Of a stretch of 64,000 bases of DNA, positions 1 through 10,524 are shown in pieces. The translations under genes were made by a program, and so were the position numbers. This DNA comes from Dasypus novemcinctus (taxonomy: Eukaryota > Chordata > Mammalia > Cingulata > Dasypodidae), in NCBI RefSeq assembly GCF_030445035.2, contig NC_080673.1, forward strand, positions 182,881,216 to 182,945,215, given 5' to 3'. The notes below the pieces were generated by a model. The model saw nothing but the letters and a program-made list of their open reading frames with translations. It was not told the DNA's origin and searched no databases. Position 1 is the first letter of the stretch. The number at the start of each line of letters is the position of its first letter.

Positions 1-345
1 GTAGGGAGTGGGAGGAAAAGATGTGATGTGGGGGCATTTTCGGGGGTTGGAGTCGTCCTGGGTGGTGCTGCAGGGATAGATACTGGACATTGAATGTCCT
101 CCCATGGCCCACTGGGTGGACTGTGGGAGAATGTGGGCTATGATGTGGACCATTGACCATGAGGTACAGCGGTGCTCAGAGATGTATTCACCAAGTGCAA
201 TGAATGTCTCATGATGATTGAGGAGGTTGTTGTTATGGGGGGAGGAGTGGGGTGAGGGGGGTGGGGGGCATATCGGGACCTCATATTTTTTTTAGTGTAA
301 CATTAAAAAAAATTTTTTTTAAATATTTTAAAAAATATATATATA
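1..345 (+). repeat. LINE-1 3' end (xenarthran-type), sense
   Basis: The segment runs into a G-rich stretch, then a TATCGGGACCTCATATTTTTT-like end and an A/T-rich tail at about 295-345. The reverse complement of 4441-4680 carries the same ordered landmarks (TGGACATT, GGAGAATGTG, GTGTTCAC-like, GGAGGTTGTTG, then a G-run and GGAACCTC). The two are therefore copies of one repeat in opposite orientation. L1 is assigned because the antisense copy lies next to recognisable L1 sequence. The 5' part is outside the window. Confidence 0.6.
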
Positions 346-2690
346 TATGGATTAAGGCCCACCCTGATGCAGTTGAACCACTCTTAAACAGGACCTCAGG
401 AGATCCTATACACAAATGAGTCTACATCCTGTGGTCTCACATTAACATATTAAAAGATTCTACTTACACATGGTCCTTTCTTGGGGTACATATTTCAATC
501 TACCACAGAGGCTAAGAGGCCTAACTAAGGCAAGGATCTAGGAAATGGAGGGGACAAAACTTCCTCCACATGCAGCGATCAAGAAGGAGCGGGCATCTCA
601 GCCTAGCAAGACCGCCCTGGCTGGCCTGAAGTGCCCTGGGCCTGTGCTAGGGGTTCTGAGCACCCACGGGAGTGAAACTCCTTTCCCTGGAGAAAAGAAT
701 TCCCGACCAGGAGCAGTGACTTTCTCATTTGGCTATCTGGGAATATCCACAGAGCTGCAGGAAATGCTGCAGCAAGAGCAGGTGAGGACGCCGAGGGTGG
801 GACAGAGGGCATGATACAGGGCACGTGCAGCCTGGATGGGTTTAGCTGAGGTACCTGGGGGATACCGAGGTGGGGACACACAGAATGCAGGTGGATAAAG
901 GACCAGGACTCGGGGGGGAGAGGTGCAGAGTTGGCAGTAGTCAGCAACGGGGTCTGAAGCCTTGGAGAATCGAAATGCAATATGCCAAGGGAAGAAGTCA
1001 TTTCCTCTGTTAATGGAGTTGAAAAGTTCACCTCCTCAGAATGGGGATGGGGACAGAGCACTCTCATCTTTGAAGCCCTGGGGCAGATCGGGATGGAGGC
1101 CAAGATCCTGGGTTCGCTGGATGCAGAAGGAAACAAGGCTATTTTTAAAATGGGTTATCCACACGTCATTATGTGATGTCTCTTGTCATGCACACACGCA
1201 TGCTCCAAAGGATGTATTTTTTTAAAACTCCAGTGTGTATATTAACACACACAGAATTATCTGATTAGCTTCAGAGGCTGTTGACTTAAAGAGCATGAAC
1301 ATTTCCAAGTAAATGCAGAGGAAAGATGCTCAGTGTAATTGAGAACGCAAGGAGAATTTCCTTCCAGTGAAGTTTCCAAAAATACACAAAAGCAGCAGCA
1401 GCTTCTGATTACACAATTCCTACCTGGGCAAGTAAAAATCTTTGATTATCTATTTATCCCCGGCCATGCCCAGAGCCCAGAGGAAATCAGACAAGCCTAA
1501 AAGAAACTAATTTTGACCACATCTCCTTCTCCTCTCATTTTACGGCAGACTTAACCTTTGGGGACATCAGCCGTGGGCTTCAGGCTCACGCGTGGATCCA
1601 CTTAGTCGAATTCACCCAGGAGCTGTGGAGGGAGATGTGGGGAAGGAGGTGGCGTTGCCTGACTGGGCGGGACTGAGTCCTCCTGCCAACCAAGAGGATT
1701 CTGAAAGGGCCAATGTCTTCCAAAGGACTCTTGGGGTAAATAAAGGAGAAAAATATGAGGCCATCTGATGTTTTAGAGGAAGGGAAGTTTTAGCAAGGTT
1801 TATCATACATCTTGTCTTGAGAATTTTTGCCTTGGTCTCCTTGGGGCCCTCCTGGAATATAAGGGGTCTGCGTGCAAGTTATAAAAAGGGGACATTTCTG
1901 TCCCCAGCTCTGGCTCCAGGCAAGGCTAAGACAAGTGTTAGGGTAAGGGAGTGCAAGCCCCCATGCTCCCTCATGAGTGAGCCTGTGAGCAGGGCACAGC
2001 CACACATCTGCACCTCTATTTGCCCTGGTCACTAATTGGCAAAGAACAGCAGGGTTCGACAAATTACTTAATGTGTGTCTGTTACAAACACAAATTTGGT
2101 CCTTTCCTTGAGTAAACACTATAGAAGCAGGCTGGGGACATCTGTCACCCATGGGCTCTATCCTCTTCTGGCTTTAATTCTGTGAAGAACCTTCCACAAG
2201 GCTCTTCGGAAAAACTGCAGTCACACTTTTAGGCCACTGGGGTTCCACCAATTAAATGATCACTCCAGTGTTCTAAATGGAACTGGAGATCAAATTGACA
2301 AGATCTAGAAAATCCGTTAAAAAAAAAATGCGACATAGCCCCATCTCTAAATCGAGAAATGAGCTTTTCATGAGATGTCTTTGAAAGAGAAAATGCATGT
2401 GCATAAATACACAACAGCTGTACAAACAAAAACAATTATCTTTCCTGATTTGGAGGAGCCTACCATGTAGGTGGAGGAAAGATTCGTATGCTTACCTCTG
2501 AACCTGATTTGATTTTAATATCCTTCTGTCACTTATTGAACAGTTCCCAAGTGCCTCGTCAGTAAGAGTCGCTTATTAAGCCACTGAAAGTATCTTACAA
2601 AAATAGCAGATGATCTACACTGTGAATCATTTCACGGAGAAATCCCAGTGGCCCTAGCACAACTGGATGCTGCACCGAGTTAAACAATTA
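346..2690. other. intergenic, no gene recognised
   Basis: No exon, RNA gene or intact mobile element is recognised. 346-508 (TTAAGGCCCACCCTGATG... CAATCTACCACA) weakly resembles the inner part of an antisense MLT/MST-type LTR, but is too diverged to assign. Short open frames on both strands lack domain content and codon structure and look like chance. Confidence 0.5.
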
Positions 2691-3020
2691 TGTAAACATG
2701 TGTTCAGCTTCCTTTGTGTGCCAGGTTCTGTGCTCTCCACGGGGTGAACGGATTAAGGAGGCAGAGCCTACCTCTGAAAGTTCACTAGCCTGTGGGGAAG
2801 GAGCAACAGGTCAAAAAAATACAATCCAAGGTACAGTAAAACCATTAGAGATAAACTAGAACTAGTCCCTCTGATCTGTACAAAGTGCCATGGAAACGTA
2901 GAAGGGGGCGGATTGACCCTTCCTAGGGGTACTGGCACGACTTCAAGGCAGAGACATTTGAGCAGTCTTCTGAAGGATGAGTGAGAGTTTGAAAGCGCCG
3001 AGTCATCTCCTCAACAGAGG
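2690..3020 (+). repeat. L2-like ancient LINE fragment
   Basis: It has the order typical of an old L2 3' region: TGTGCCAGGTTCTGTGCT near 2718, then a 'cctacctctgaaagttcac' type block, then 'gacatttgagcagtcttctgaaggatgagtgag' near 2955. It is highly diverged, so the boundaries are approximate and the family name is from memory. Confidence 0.5.
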
Positions 3021-3397
3021 AGCAGCAGGAGGGAAGGTTTGGAGGCATGGCTCTGCACACCGAATACAGGAGCTTGAAACAGCTTCATCCGGCTGGGCAG
3101 TATGGGGTGTGCGAAAGGGACCAGAGTGAGCCTGAGAAAGAAGGCAGAGGTGATGGGATGGAATCTGCGGTGCCATGGAGTGCAAGCCCTGGAGGTTTGG
3201 GGGCCGAGAAAGGCATGAGCAGATGAGCGTTGGAGATGGGTTCTTCTGCTGTCCCCTGAGCTGCACAGTGGAGACCCCCAAAGACGCCCACTCCAAGTGG
3301 CATCCACGCCATTGTCATTTTTCTTACTCAGAAAAGCAATCCGTCTCCTAAAGTTCTTTGCTTAGTTTCAGGGAGTGTTTATAGCCTAGAACATTAC

Positions 3398-3785
3398 ATA
3401 TGGCTGGCCACTCGGTTTTGGAATTAAAGTTGTATTAGGGCACAGCCACACCCATTCTGTTCGGTATTGTCTACGACTGCTTTCAAGCTACAACAGCAGA
3501 GGTGAGTAGTTGCAACAGAGATTGTATGGCCCACAGCTCCTGAAATATTTGCTCTTTGGTTATTTTCCCCCCCTTTGTTAGGGAAGTCATGGGTTTACAG
3601 AACAATCGTGCATAAAATTCCCAGACACCCCCCAAAACTTTGCATTGGTGTGGAACAATTGTTACAGTAGATGATAGCACCTTTTTATCATTGTGTTATT
3701 AATTAAAGTCCATGTTTTAACTTACACTACATGGTGAACTCTAAGCTGTTTGTTTCTTTACTGAAAAAGTTTGCTGACCCCTGTC
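3398..3785. mobile_element. hAT/Charlie-like DNA transposon fossil, interrupted
   Basis: 3420-3558 carries GGGCACAGCCACACCCATTC, ...GTATTGTCTACGACTGCTTTC and GAGTAGTTGCAACAGAGATT. The terminal piece 3755-3785 reads CTGAAAAAGTTTGCTGACCC. These are two halves of a common placental non-autonomous hAT-type element, separated by L1-like sequence at about 3563-3745. A better preserved relative lies at 34485-34712. The exact subfamily is uncertain. Confidence 0.6.
3563..3745 (-). repeat. L1 3'-UTR fragment nested in hAT element
   Basis: GGTTTACAGAACAATCGTGCATAAAATTCCCA followed by 'ttgttacagtagatgatagcac... attaaagtccatg' is the pattern of antisense L1 3' ends seen elsewhere in this window (34090-34260, 59300-59470). 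It splits the hAT fossil. Confidence 0.5.
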
Positions 3786-3869
3786 CTAGAAGAGGGTGGC
3801 TCTCCAAAGTCTTTACTATCTATCCCTTCAGGGCAGAAACTTTGTAAATAACCTTGCTGGTTTACCCCA

Positions 3870-4428
3870 TGGCTCTTTTTTTTATTAACACATTTTTTAA
3901 ATTAAAGTTAGTAGATCATATAGAACGTTACATTAAAAAAACATAAGAGGGAAGTGGACTTGGCCCAATGGATAGGGCATCCTCCTACCATATGGGAGGT
4001 CCACGGTTCAAACCCTGGGCTGCCTTGACCCGTGTGGAGCTGTCCCATGCGCAGTGCTGAAGCACGCAAGGAGTGCCCTGCCATGCAGGGGTGTTCCCGC
4101 ATAAGGGAGCCCCACGCGCAAGGAGTGCGCCCCGTAAGGAGAGCCGCCCAGCGTGAAAGAAAGTGCAGCCTGCCCAGGAATGGTGCCACACACACGGAGA
4201 GCTGACACAACAAGATGACACAACAAAAAGAAGCACAGATTCTCTGTGCCGCTGATAAGGATAGAAGCAGTCACAGAAGAACACAGTGAATGGAAACAAA
4301 GAGCAGACAGCTGGGGGGGGGGGAGGGAGAGAAATAAATCTTTGAAAAAAAAACACATAAGAAGTTCCCATATAACCCACTTCCTACCCCCCCACCCCTA
4401 TAATTTTTGTAAATTTTTTTGAAGATAC
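3870..4428 (-). repeat. L1 3'-end fragment, split by a SINE
   Basis: 3870-3948 and 4354-4428 are pieces of one antisense L1 end (TTATTAACAC..., TTACATT, AACATAAGAG, then GTTCCCATATAACCC). The intervening 3949-4353 is a later DAS-SINE. The motif aacataagag/acataagaag repeats on both sides of the SINE as an imperfect target duplication. Confidence 0.55.
3949..4353 (+). mobile_element. DAS-type tRNA-derived SINE, full length
   Basis: It starts GGAAGTGGACTTGGCCCAAT (tRNA-like box A region), with a box B-like GGTTCAAACCC near 4010. It continues through the element's body (CAAGGAGTG, AGGGGTGTTCCCGC, CAGCCTGCCCAGGAATGG, GAGCAGACAG) and ends in AATAAATCTTTG plus an A-run. The same plan recurs at seven other sites in the window. 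Diverged but complete. Confidence 0.9.
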
Positions 4429-4429
4429 A

Positions 4430-6345
4430 TACATCACAAAAAAAGCTACATTATAAAAAACATAAGAGGTTCCTGTATACCCCCATCCCCCCACCCCACT
4501 CCCACACCAACAACCTCCCCCATCATTGTGGCGCACGCATTACACTCAGTGAACACATTGTGGAGCATGGATGCACCACATGGATAAGAGTTTACCCTGT
4601 AGTTCACATTCTCCGCCAGTATATTCAGTGGGTTATGGCAGAATAATGTCCAGCATCTGACCCTGCCATATCATTTAGGACAACTCCAAATCCCAAAAAT
4701 GCCCCACATCACATCTCTTCTTCCCTCTCCCTGCCCTCAGCAACTACTGTGGCCACTTTCTCCACATCAATGGTACAATTTCTTCTATTACTAGTTACAA
4801 TAGTTTTGTAGTAGAATATCAGTAAATCCAATCTAATCCATATTTTATTCCTCCATTCTGTGGACTCTGGGATGATGATGTCCACTCCACCTCTATATCA
4901 AGAGGGGGCTTAGATTCCACATAGCTGATGGATGCAATTCTCCTGCTTGCAGTTGTAGGCACTCTTGGTTCCCTGGTGTGGTGGTAGACCATCTTCGCTT
5001 CCCTGTTAGCTGACCTGGGTAAGTTCAACGAACCAGAAAGTAGGGATCACAGCTCTGCTGAGATTCAGGACCCAGCTGGTACATAGGCAGTCCAGAGATT
5101 CAAGTCCCCTGAGTATACACCATCCCTAGCACCAACTTATACTTCTGTCAGTATAAGTGACAGAAGAGGTATGTGTAGAAAGATCACATCTGAGTCCAGC
5201 TCCGTCACTCTCGGGAGCACAAATTCCAAAGTAGGGCCCATGGATATGGCACTGAACTCAAAATCCATCTGCCATGACCATATACCCTGTGGGTCTCCAT
5301 AGCCTTCAGAAGAACCAGCACCTAGGGTTATATCTACTTAAGCTGTTTCTGGAGTCCTGCTGAGGTGTGCATAAGTGCGACCCCTCTGATGACCTCCTGA
5401 CTCTTTTTTGAAGACTCTTAGCCATATAAACTCATTTCTCTTTGCCATTTCCCCCTTTTATTCAAGGTTAAAAAGCCATTTTTAACACATGTCGGCTGAG
5501 ATATTCTGCTGGTCTGTGTTGACCCTTTTATTCAAGGTCTCTTTCTAGCTGCATCACCAGTTAGTGATTGGTAGTAATCCCTCGGCACCAAGGAGGCTCA
5601 TCCCTGGGAGTCTTGTCCCATACTAGGGGGAAGGTATTGAACTTACCTGCTGAGTTTGGCTTAGAAAGTGGCCACATTTGAACAACATGGAGGCTCTCAG
5701 GAGGTACCTCTTAGGCATCCTGCAGTTCTAGTCCTAGTTCATATTTCAGGCACAGAACCTCACAAGCATAGTCATCAGTATCAAGGGCTCATCGTTGGAC
5801 CATCCTTCCTTGTTGGTCTTGGGGGATTATTGCTGTTCCACTGGGGAATGTGACAGAGCTCCCCTGAGTAGGAACTCAGCACTCCCTCAGTTGTCATTTG
5901 TAACTGTAACTAATATGAAAATACCCAACATACATCAGAACATTTTTATGTCCCCTATATACATGTCCTGGAGAACTCCCTCCCGATCATATGTCCCCCA
6001 TTAATAACACCCCATCCAGTGTTCCTTTGTTGCCATAGTTGAACCTCTAGGTGGTCCAAAACTTCTTCAGGAATGAAGCCTAATATACTGCCAAATTCAA
6101 TTAATAGGAAAATGAAATATAGTGATGGGTTTAAAGATTAGAAATATACATACTAATTTAGAAAGACTAAGATAAAGTAAAAATAAATTGGTGTATTAAT
6201 AAAAATGAAAAATATTATAAACTTTTGTTTTTGACATTTTGCCTTCATCACTGTAATAGGTATTGCCCTGTATATACAGTGGCAAGGCACTTTCTTTCAT
6301 TTCTTCCTCAGGGTCTACATCCATTCTTTTTTTTTTTTTTTTCCT
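4430..6345 (-). repeat. LINE-1, long antisense 3' segment
   Basis: The 3' end at about 4430 matches, in reverse complement, the sense copy at 1-345. From there the sequence extends leftward through the element as continuous noncoding L1-type DNA to a T-rich tract at 6329-6345. No reading frame of L1 ORF1/ORF2 length survives. The join with the L1 at 6878-8275 is obscured by a T-rich stretch and a solo LTR, so one or two insertions are possible. Confidence 0.55.
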
Positions 6346-6352
6346 AATTTTT

Positions 6353-6877
6353 AATTTTTGTGGGAGGAAGGGCGCCCGGCTTGCCACAGTAGCAAACGGT
6401 GCGGCAAGAAGTGATACCGCCTCTGCCCACTGGGCCTAGATAAGGTGACCACGCCTGACTAGGCCTTTGCTGCTAACGGCTGGCCGGCGCTGCCCTCCCC
6501 CTTTCTATCTCCCGCCTAGCCCAACATCCGGCCAGGTCTCACTCCCCCTTTTCCCTCCCCTATTCCAAACCTCTCAGCCAGCCCTCTGCCTAGCAACCGC
6601 TTACAATCACCTATCAGGAAGCAGTACCCGCCCGCACCTATCAAATCCCTCCACGCAGTCCCTAACCCTATAAAGCTGTGTCCCCTTCTGCAATAAACCG
6701 GACTTGAGTACAGACCTGGTCTCCGCGGCATTCTTCCTCCCCTCGCCGTGCGTCCTCCACGCCTGAGAGCCCCTCTAATGCTGTCTGCCGTAGCATCAGA
6801 CGCCACTGCGGTCTAGTCTGACCCCTCCAAACGCCCCCGTCAGCATCGGGGTGCAAGCCGCCCCAGCCGCAAATTTT
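6353..6877 (+). mobile_element. solo endogenous retrovirus LTR with 6-bp target duplication
   Basis: The LTR is 6359-6871 (513 bp). It begins TGTGGGAGG, ends GCCCCAGCCGCA, and is flanked by AATTTT at 6353-6358 and AATTTT at 6872-6877. It contains a TATA-like TATAAAG at 6669-6675 and a polyadenylation signal AATAAA at 6692-6697, in normal U3-R-U5 order for the + strand. It is GC-rich and C-rich against AT-rich L1 flanks. No internal retroviral sequence, primer-binding site or second LTR is adjacent, so it is a recombined solo LTR. A 6-bp duplication is usual for class II (betaretrovirus-like) elements, but the family is not identified. Confidence 0.85.
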
Positions 6878-8275
6878 GTCTTCAAAAAAGTTTTAAATCA
6901 CATTAATTCACATATACAATATAGGGGACTCCCATATATCCAATATCAAGCCCTTTCCCCATTCCCCAGCAATGATATTTTTACATGTTCATATTATATT
7001 TGCTGCAGCTGATATACGGATTTTGAAACATAGCTTTCAAACATGGTTCCCTTTTGGTTTACATTACGGTTTATATTTTAGACTGTACAAATTTCTAAAT
7101 TTTTAGTTTCATTACGGTTTACATTATGGTTTACATTTTAGCTTATTGTATACATTTTTGGTGTACGTTAACATGTCCTATATCCATGTTACATGATCTT
7201 GTGGAGCACTTCCTTTGCCCCCCAGTTACCCTGCTTCCATCTATTCTATACCTCTCTCCTGCTCCCCTCAGGGCCCACAATAACAATCAATCTTCGCTAC
7301 TTGAGGGACCAGATTTGCAGATACTTGCAACAATGCTTAGGGCTTGACATACTAGACTGCTCTAACCCATTGGGAGCCACTGATTCTCTCCAGCTACACA
7401 ATTCTCTCTGTTTGAGAACATCAGGTCTCCCCAGGATATGGGTATACCTTCACACTCATTGTATGATCCCCACACAATGATTTAACACATTATGACAAAA
7501 TGAGTACTCACACACTCTCAAGCAGCCTGCCCCTGACCAGATGCCCCCCCTTAAGCACCTCAAACACATAATCCTTCCTTATATTTTCTAAAGAGTTTTC
7601 TCAGTCTTATAGTTTCAGCCATATACCTGATAGTCTTCCATATTCAACTATTCCCCCCAGCTCTCCCCCCAATTCCTTGGGTCATCTGACCCATCCTCCC
7701 AACTCTAGCCCCCCTCAAGCCCACAAAGCTCCACCCAAAGGTATCCCTATGCCCCCATCTTATCCCTTCCCTGTACAAATACTTACCTCCAGCTTATCAT
7801 AGATTTCACCCATGTAGGCATCAGCTCACAACCTTCCTCTCCCCCAGCAAATTCCTTTAAGCCTATCTTCCAGTCTCTAGTTCTCTGAGAAAGCTTGGTT
7901 TGCTTGTTTCATATCAGAGAGGTCATGTTGTATTTGTCCTTCAATGCCTGGCTTGCTTCCCCCAACATAAAGTCCTCAAGATTCATCCATGTTATCACAT
8001 GTGTTCATACTGTGTTCCTTCTTATAGCTGAGTAGTATTCCATTGTATGCATATACTACATTTTATTTATCCAGTCATCTGTTGATGGGCTTTTGGGTTG
8101 ATTCCAACTTTTGGCAATAGTGAATAATGGTGCTATGAACGTTGGTGTGCAAATATTGGTTTGTGTCCTTATTTTCAGTTCTTCTGGGTATATACCCAAA
8201 GTGGAATTTATGGGTCATATGGCAAATCTATAGCTAACTTTTTGAGAAACTGCCAAATTCCCCATGACTCTTTGT
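6878..8275 (-). repeat. LINE-1, antisense 3'UTR and end of ORF2
   Basis: 6900-6960 has the L1 3'-end pattern (ATAGGGGACTCCCATATATCC). Further right, about 7930-8270 is the classic antisense L1 ORF2 C-terminal region: CTCAAGATTCATCCATGTTA, GTAGTATTCCATTGTATGC, ATCTGTTGATGGGCTTTTGG, GGTATATACCCAAAGTGGA. The element is 5'-truncated at about 8275. Its frames are broken. Confidence 0.8.
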
Positions 8276-9588
8276 ACTGCCCGCCCCCACCTTTACTGAG
8301 AGGCCAAATTCAAGTGCTCTCTTGAGGGTTGGGAGCAGATGAAAAAGAGGCAGCCAGACAGTGAGTGCCAGGAACCAGGCAGGTCTAGCCAAACCATCCT
8401 CATCACTTCTCCACTGGAGTCCCAGAGTCCAAATTCACAGCCCATCATGGACAGCAAGTGCAGAGTATTGGAAAACCCCTTACTCTGCCCTGTGGGTAAG
8501 ACAGAAATTATTAGGTGGGTGCATGGTTGGTCAAACCACTGCCCCCAAAGTCTGTGGATTCATGAGCTGATGTCAGTCTTCAGTAGATCTCTAACACCTT
8601 CCTGCGATACTTCGGACTTAGCCCTGTTCAGCAATTTTATTGACACAAATGAATCAGAAGCCATGCTTATCGAGGTGGAGTTTGCCCATTGCTAATGGGT
8701 GGGGACTGCTAATAATTGGCATCAATGGATCTGAACCAGGGTTCCCCAAATCTTGATAAGCTAGAGCAGTGACCAACATGTGCTCTCTGCCAAGCAGGCA
8801 GTCTCTTGGAGTGCAGAATGTGGGGCTCTAGCAAGTACTCCTCTGCCCTTCGCTGGTCCTGGGACAAGAGAGCATTTGGAGGCCAGCATGCCATATGTCC
8901 AAATATTTAGAAGTTATAAATCAAGCTAACAAACTGCTAGATAAAATATGTTCTCTCCTACATTGACACATATATCTTCTTAACCACCTGGAAGGCCAGG
9001 TTCAAATGCAAAGATTCTCTAACCCCTCAGTTTTATGTGGGAACATGGCAGCATCAGGAGAGCCGGCCCTTAGCCCCCTGACCTCCAGCTTTCAACCCAT
9101 TTTTGTGTTTTCTGACCTGCTCCTGGGTTCCTCAGCAACTTATCGCCACTTGCTTCCTCTTTACCATCTCACCCTTATTTGTCATTTGGTGCTTTTTCTC
9201 TCCTCTCTGGCTCCTTGACTTAACTCTAATTCCTGCTTCCACCTCTAATCAGCCTGTTCCCAACCTCTTAGGTAACCCCCAGTTCCATGCTTACATTTGG
9301 CCCAATCCCCAGGGAATTTCTGGTCTGGACCAGAAAACAGGCCTGGTCAACCTCTGGATCTTATAATCACCTTCCCCCACCCCCGCAACGCCCATGCCAA
9401 TCCCTCCTGACCTTGACCACAAAGGCTTGAACACAAACTTCCAGCAAATTTGGCATGGGGGCAGTGGGCAGTCCCACCTACATGCAATATATCCCTCTGA
9501 ATTCTAATGTTTTTATTTTGAAACTTCACATGCTTTAGGGGAAAAAAAATTAATTATGAACATTTACAAGCAAAGCATGGGACCCCCA
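8276..9588. other. intergenic, no gene recognised
   Basis: Unique-looking sequence. An open frame of 118 codons begins at 8339 and 70-90 codon frames lie at 9006-9366, but none shows a recognisable domain or splice structure. The content resembles decayed interspersed repeat, which I could not classify. Confidence 0.5.
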
Positions 9589-9589
9589 G

Positions 9590-10098
9590 GTTAATTTTTT
9601 TTTTACTTTTTTTTTTTTCACGAAAAATATTGCCAGCACTCTCAGAGGCTCTTCTTGTGTTTCATTATCTTCTCCCCAAAGGAAACCAATCATTATTCTG
9701 ACTGCTAAAGGTATTTGGTTTTGACTGTTTTTGAATTTTATGTAAATGAATCAAACCTGAATTCATTTATTATGACTTTCTTCACTCAACTTAGTGTTTG
9801 TGAGATTCACTCATTTGTGTCTCTGTATAGTATTCCACCATATGAATACACCCAGATTTATGTAGACATTTCACCATTGATGGATACTTAGGCTATATCC
9901 AGTTTTGGGCTATTATGAATAATACTGCCATAAACATTCCTGTAAATATTTGTTGGTGCACATGAGCACGAATTTGAGATTGTATATATCTGGAAGTGGA
10001 TTGCTGAAATGTGGATTGTATATATTTCAATTTAGTCAATACTACCAAACAGTTTTCCTGAGTGGTTGAACCAATTTGTATTCCCACCTTCAGTCTTT
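9590..10098 (-). repeat. old LINE-1 3' fragment
   Basis: Antisense L1 landmarks are present but diverged: TATAGTATTCCACCATATGAAT, ATTGATGGATACTTAGGC, GGGCTATTATGAATAATACTG and TCTGGAAGTGGATTGCTGAA. A DAS-SINE interrupts its right end at about 10108. Confidence 0.75.
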
Positions 10099-10107
10099 GA
10101 GAATTCT

Positions 10108-10514
10108 TTTTTTTAAATAAAGATTTATTTTTTTATTTATTTCTCTTCCCTTCCCTACCCCCTTCCCCCCGCCCGAGGTGTCTGCTCTCTGTGTCCATTT
10201 GCTGTGTGTTCTTCCGTGGGAATCTCTGTCTCTTTTTGTTGCATCATCTTGCTGCGTCAGCCCTCCCTGTGTGCAGCATCACTCCTGGGCAGGCTGCACT
10301 TTTTTCGCGTGGGACGGCTCTCCTTAGGGACACACACCTTGCGTGTGGGGTTCTCCTACGCAGGGGACACCCCTGTGTGGCACAGCACTCCTTACGCGGA
10401 TCAGCACTGTGCATGGGCCAGCTCATCACACGGGTCAGGAGGGCCTGGGTTTGAACCTTGGACCTCCCATGAGGTAGGCAGATGCCCTATCCATTGGGCC
10501 AAGTCCACTTCCCC
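10108..10514 (-). mobile_element. DAS-type SINE, full length
   Basis: This is an antisense copy. A T-run and AAATAAAGATTTATTT come first, then the G+C-rich body, then the tRNA-like end GGGCCAAGTCCACTTCCCC at 10496-10514. Flanks GAGAATTCTT (10099-10108) and AAGAGTTCTT (10515-10524) look like a decayed target duplication. Confidence 0.88.
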
Positions 10515-10524
10515 AAGAGTTCTT

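Noticed and set aside
6467..6856. Overlapping frames within the solo LTR
   Set aside because: LTRs are noncoding. The frames lack retroviral protein features and stop within the element.
8339..8695. 118-codon + strand frame in the intergenic region
   Set aside because: No recognisable domain. Starts in unique-looking DNA without promoter or splice context, and the length is possible by chance.
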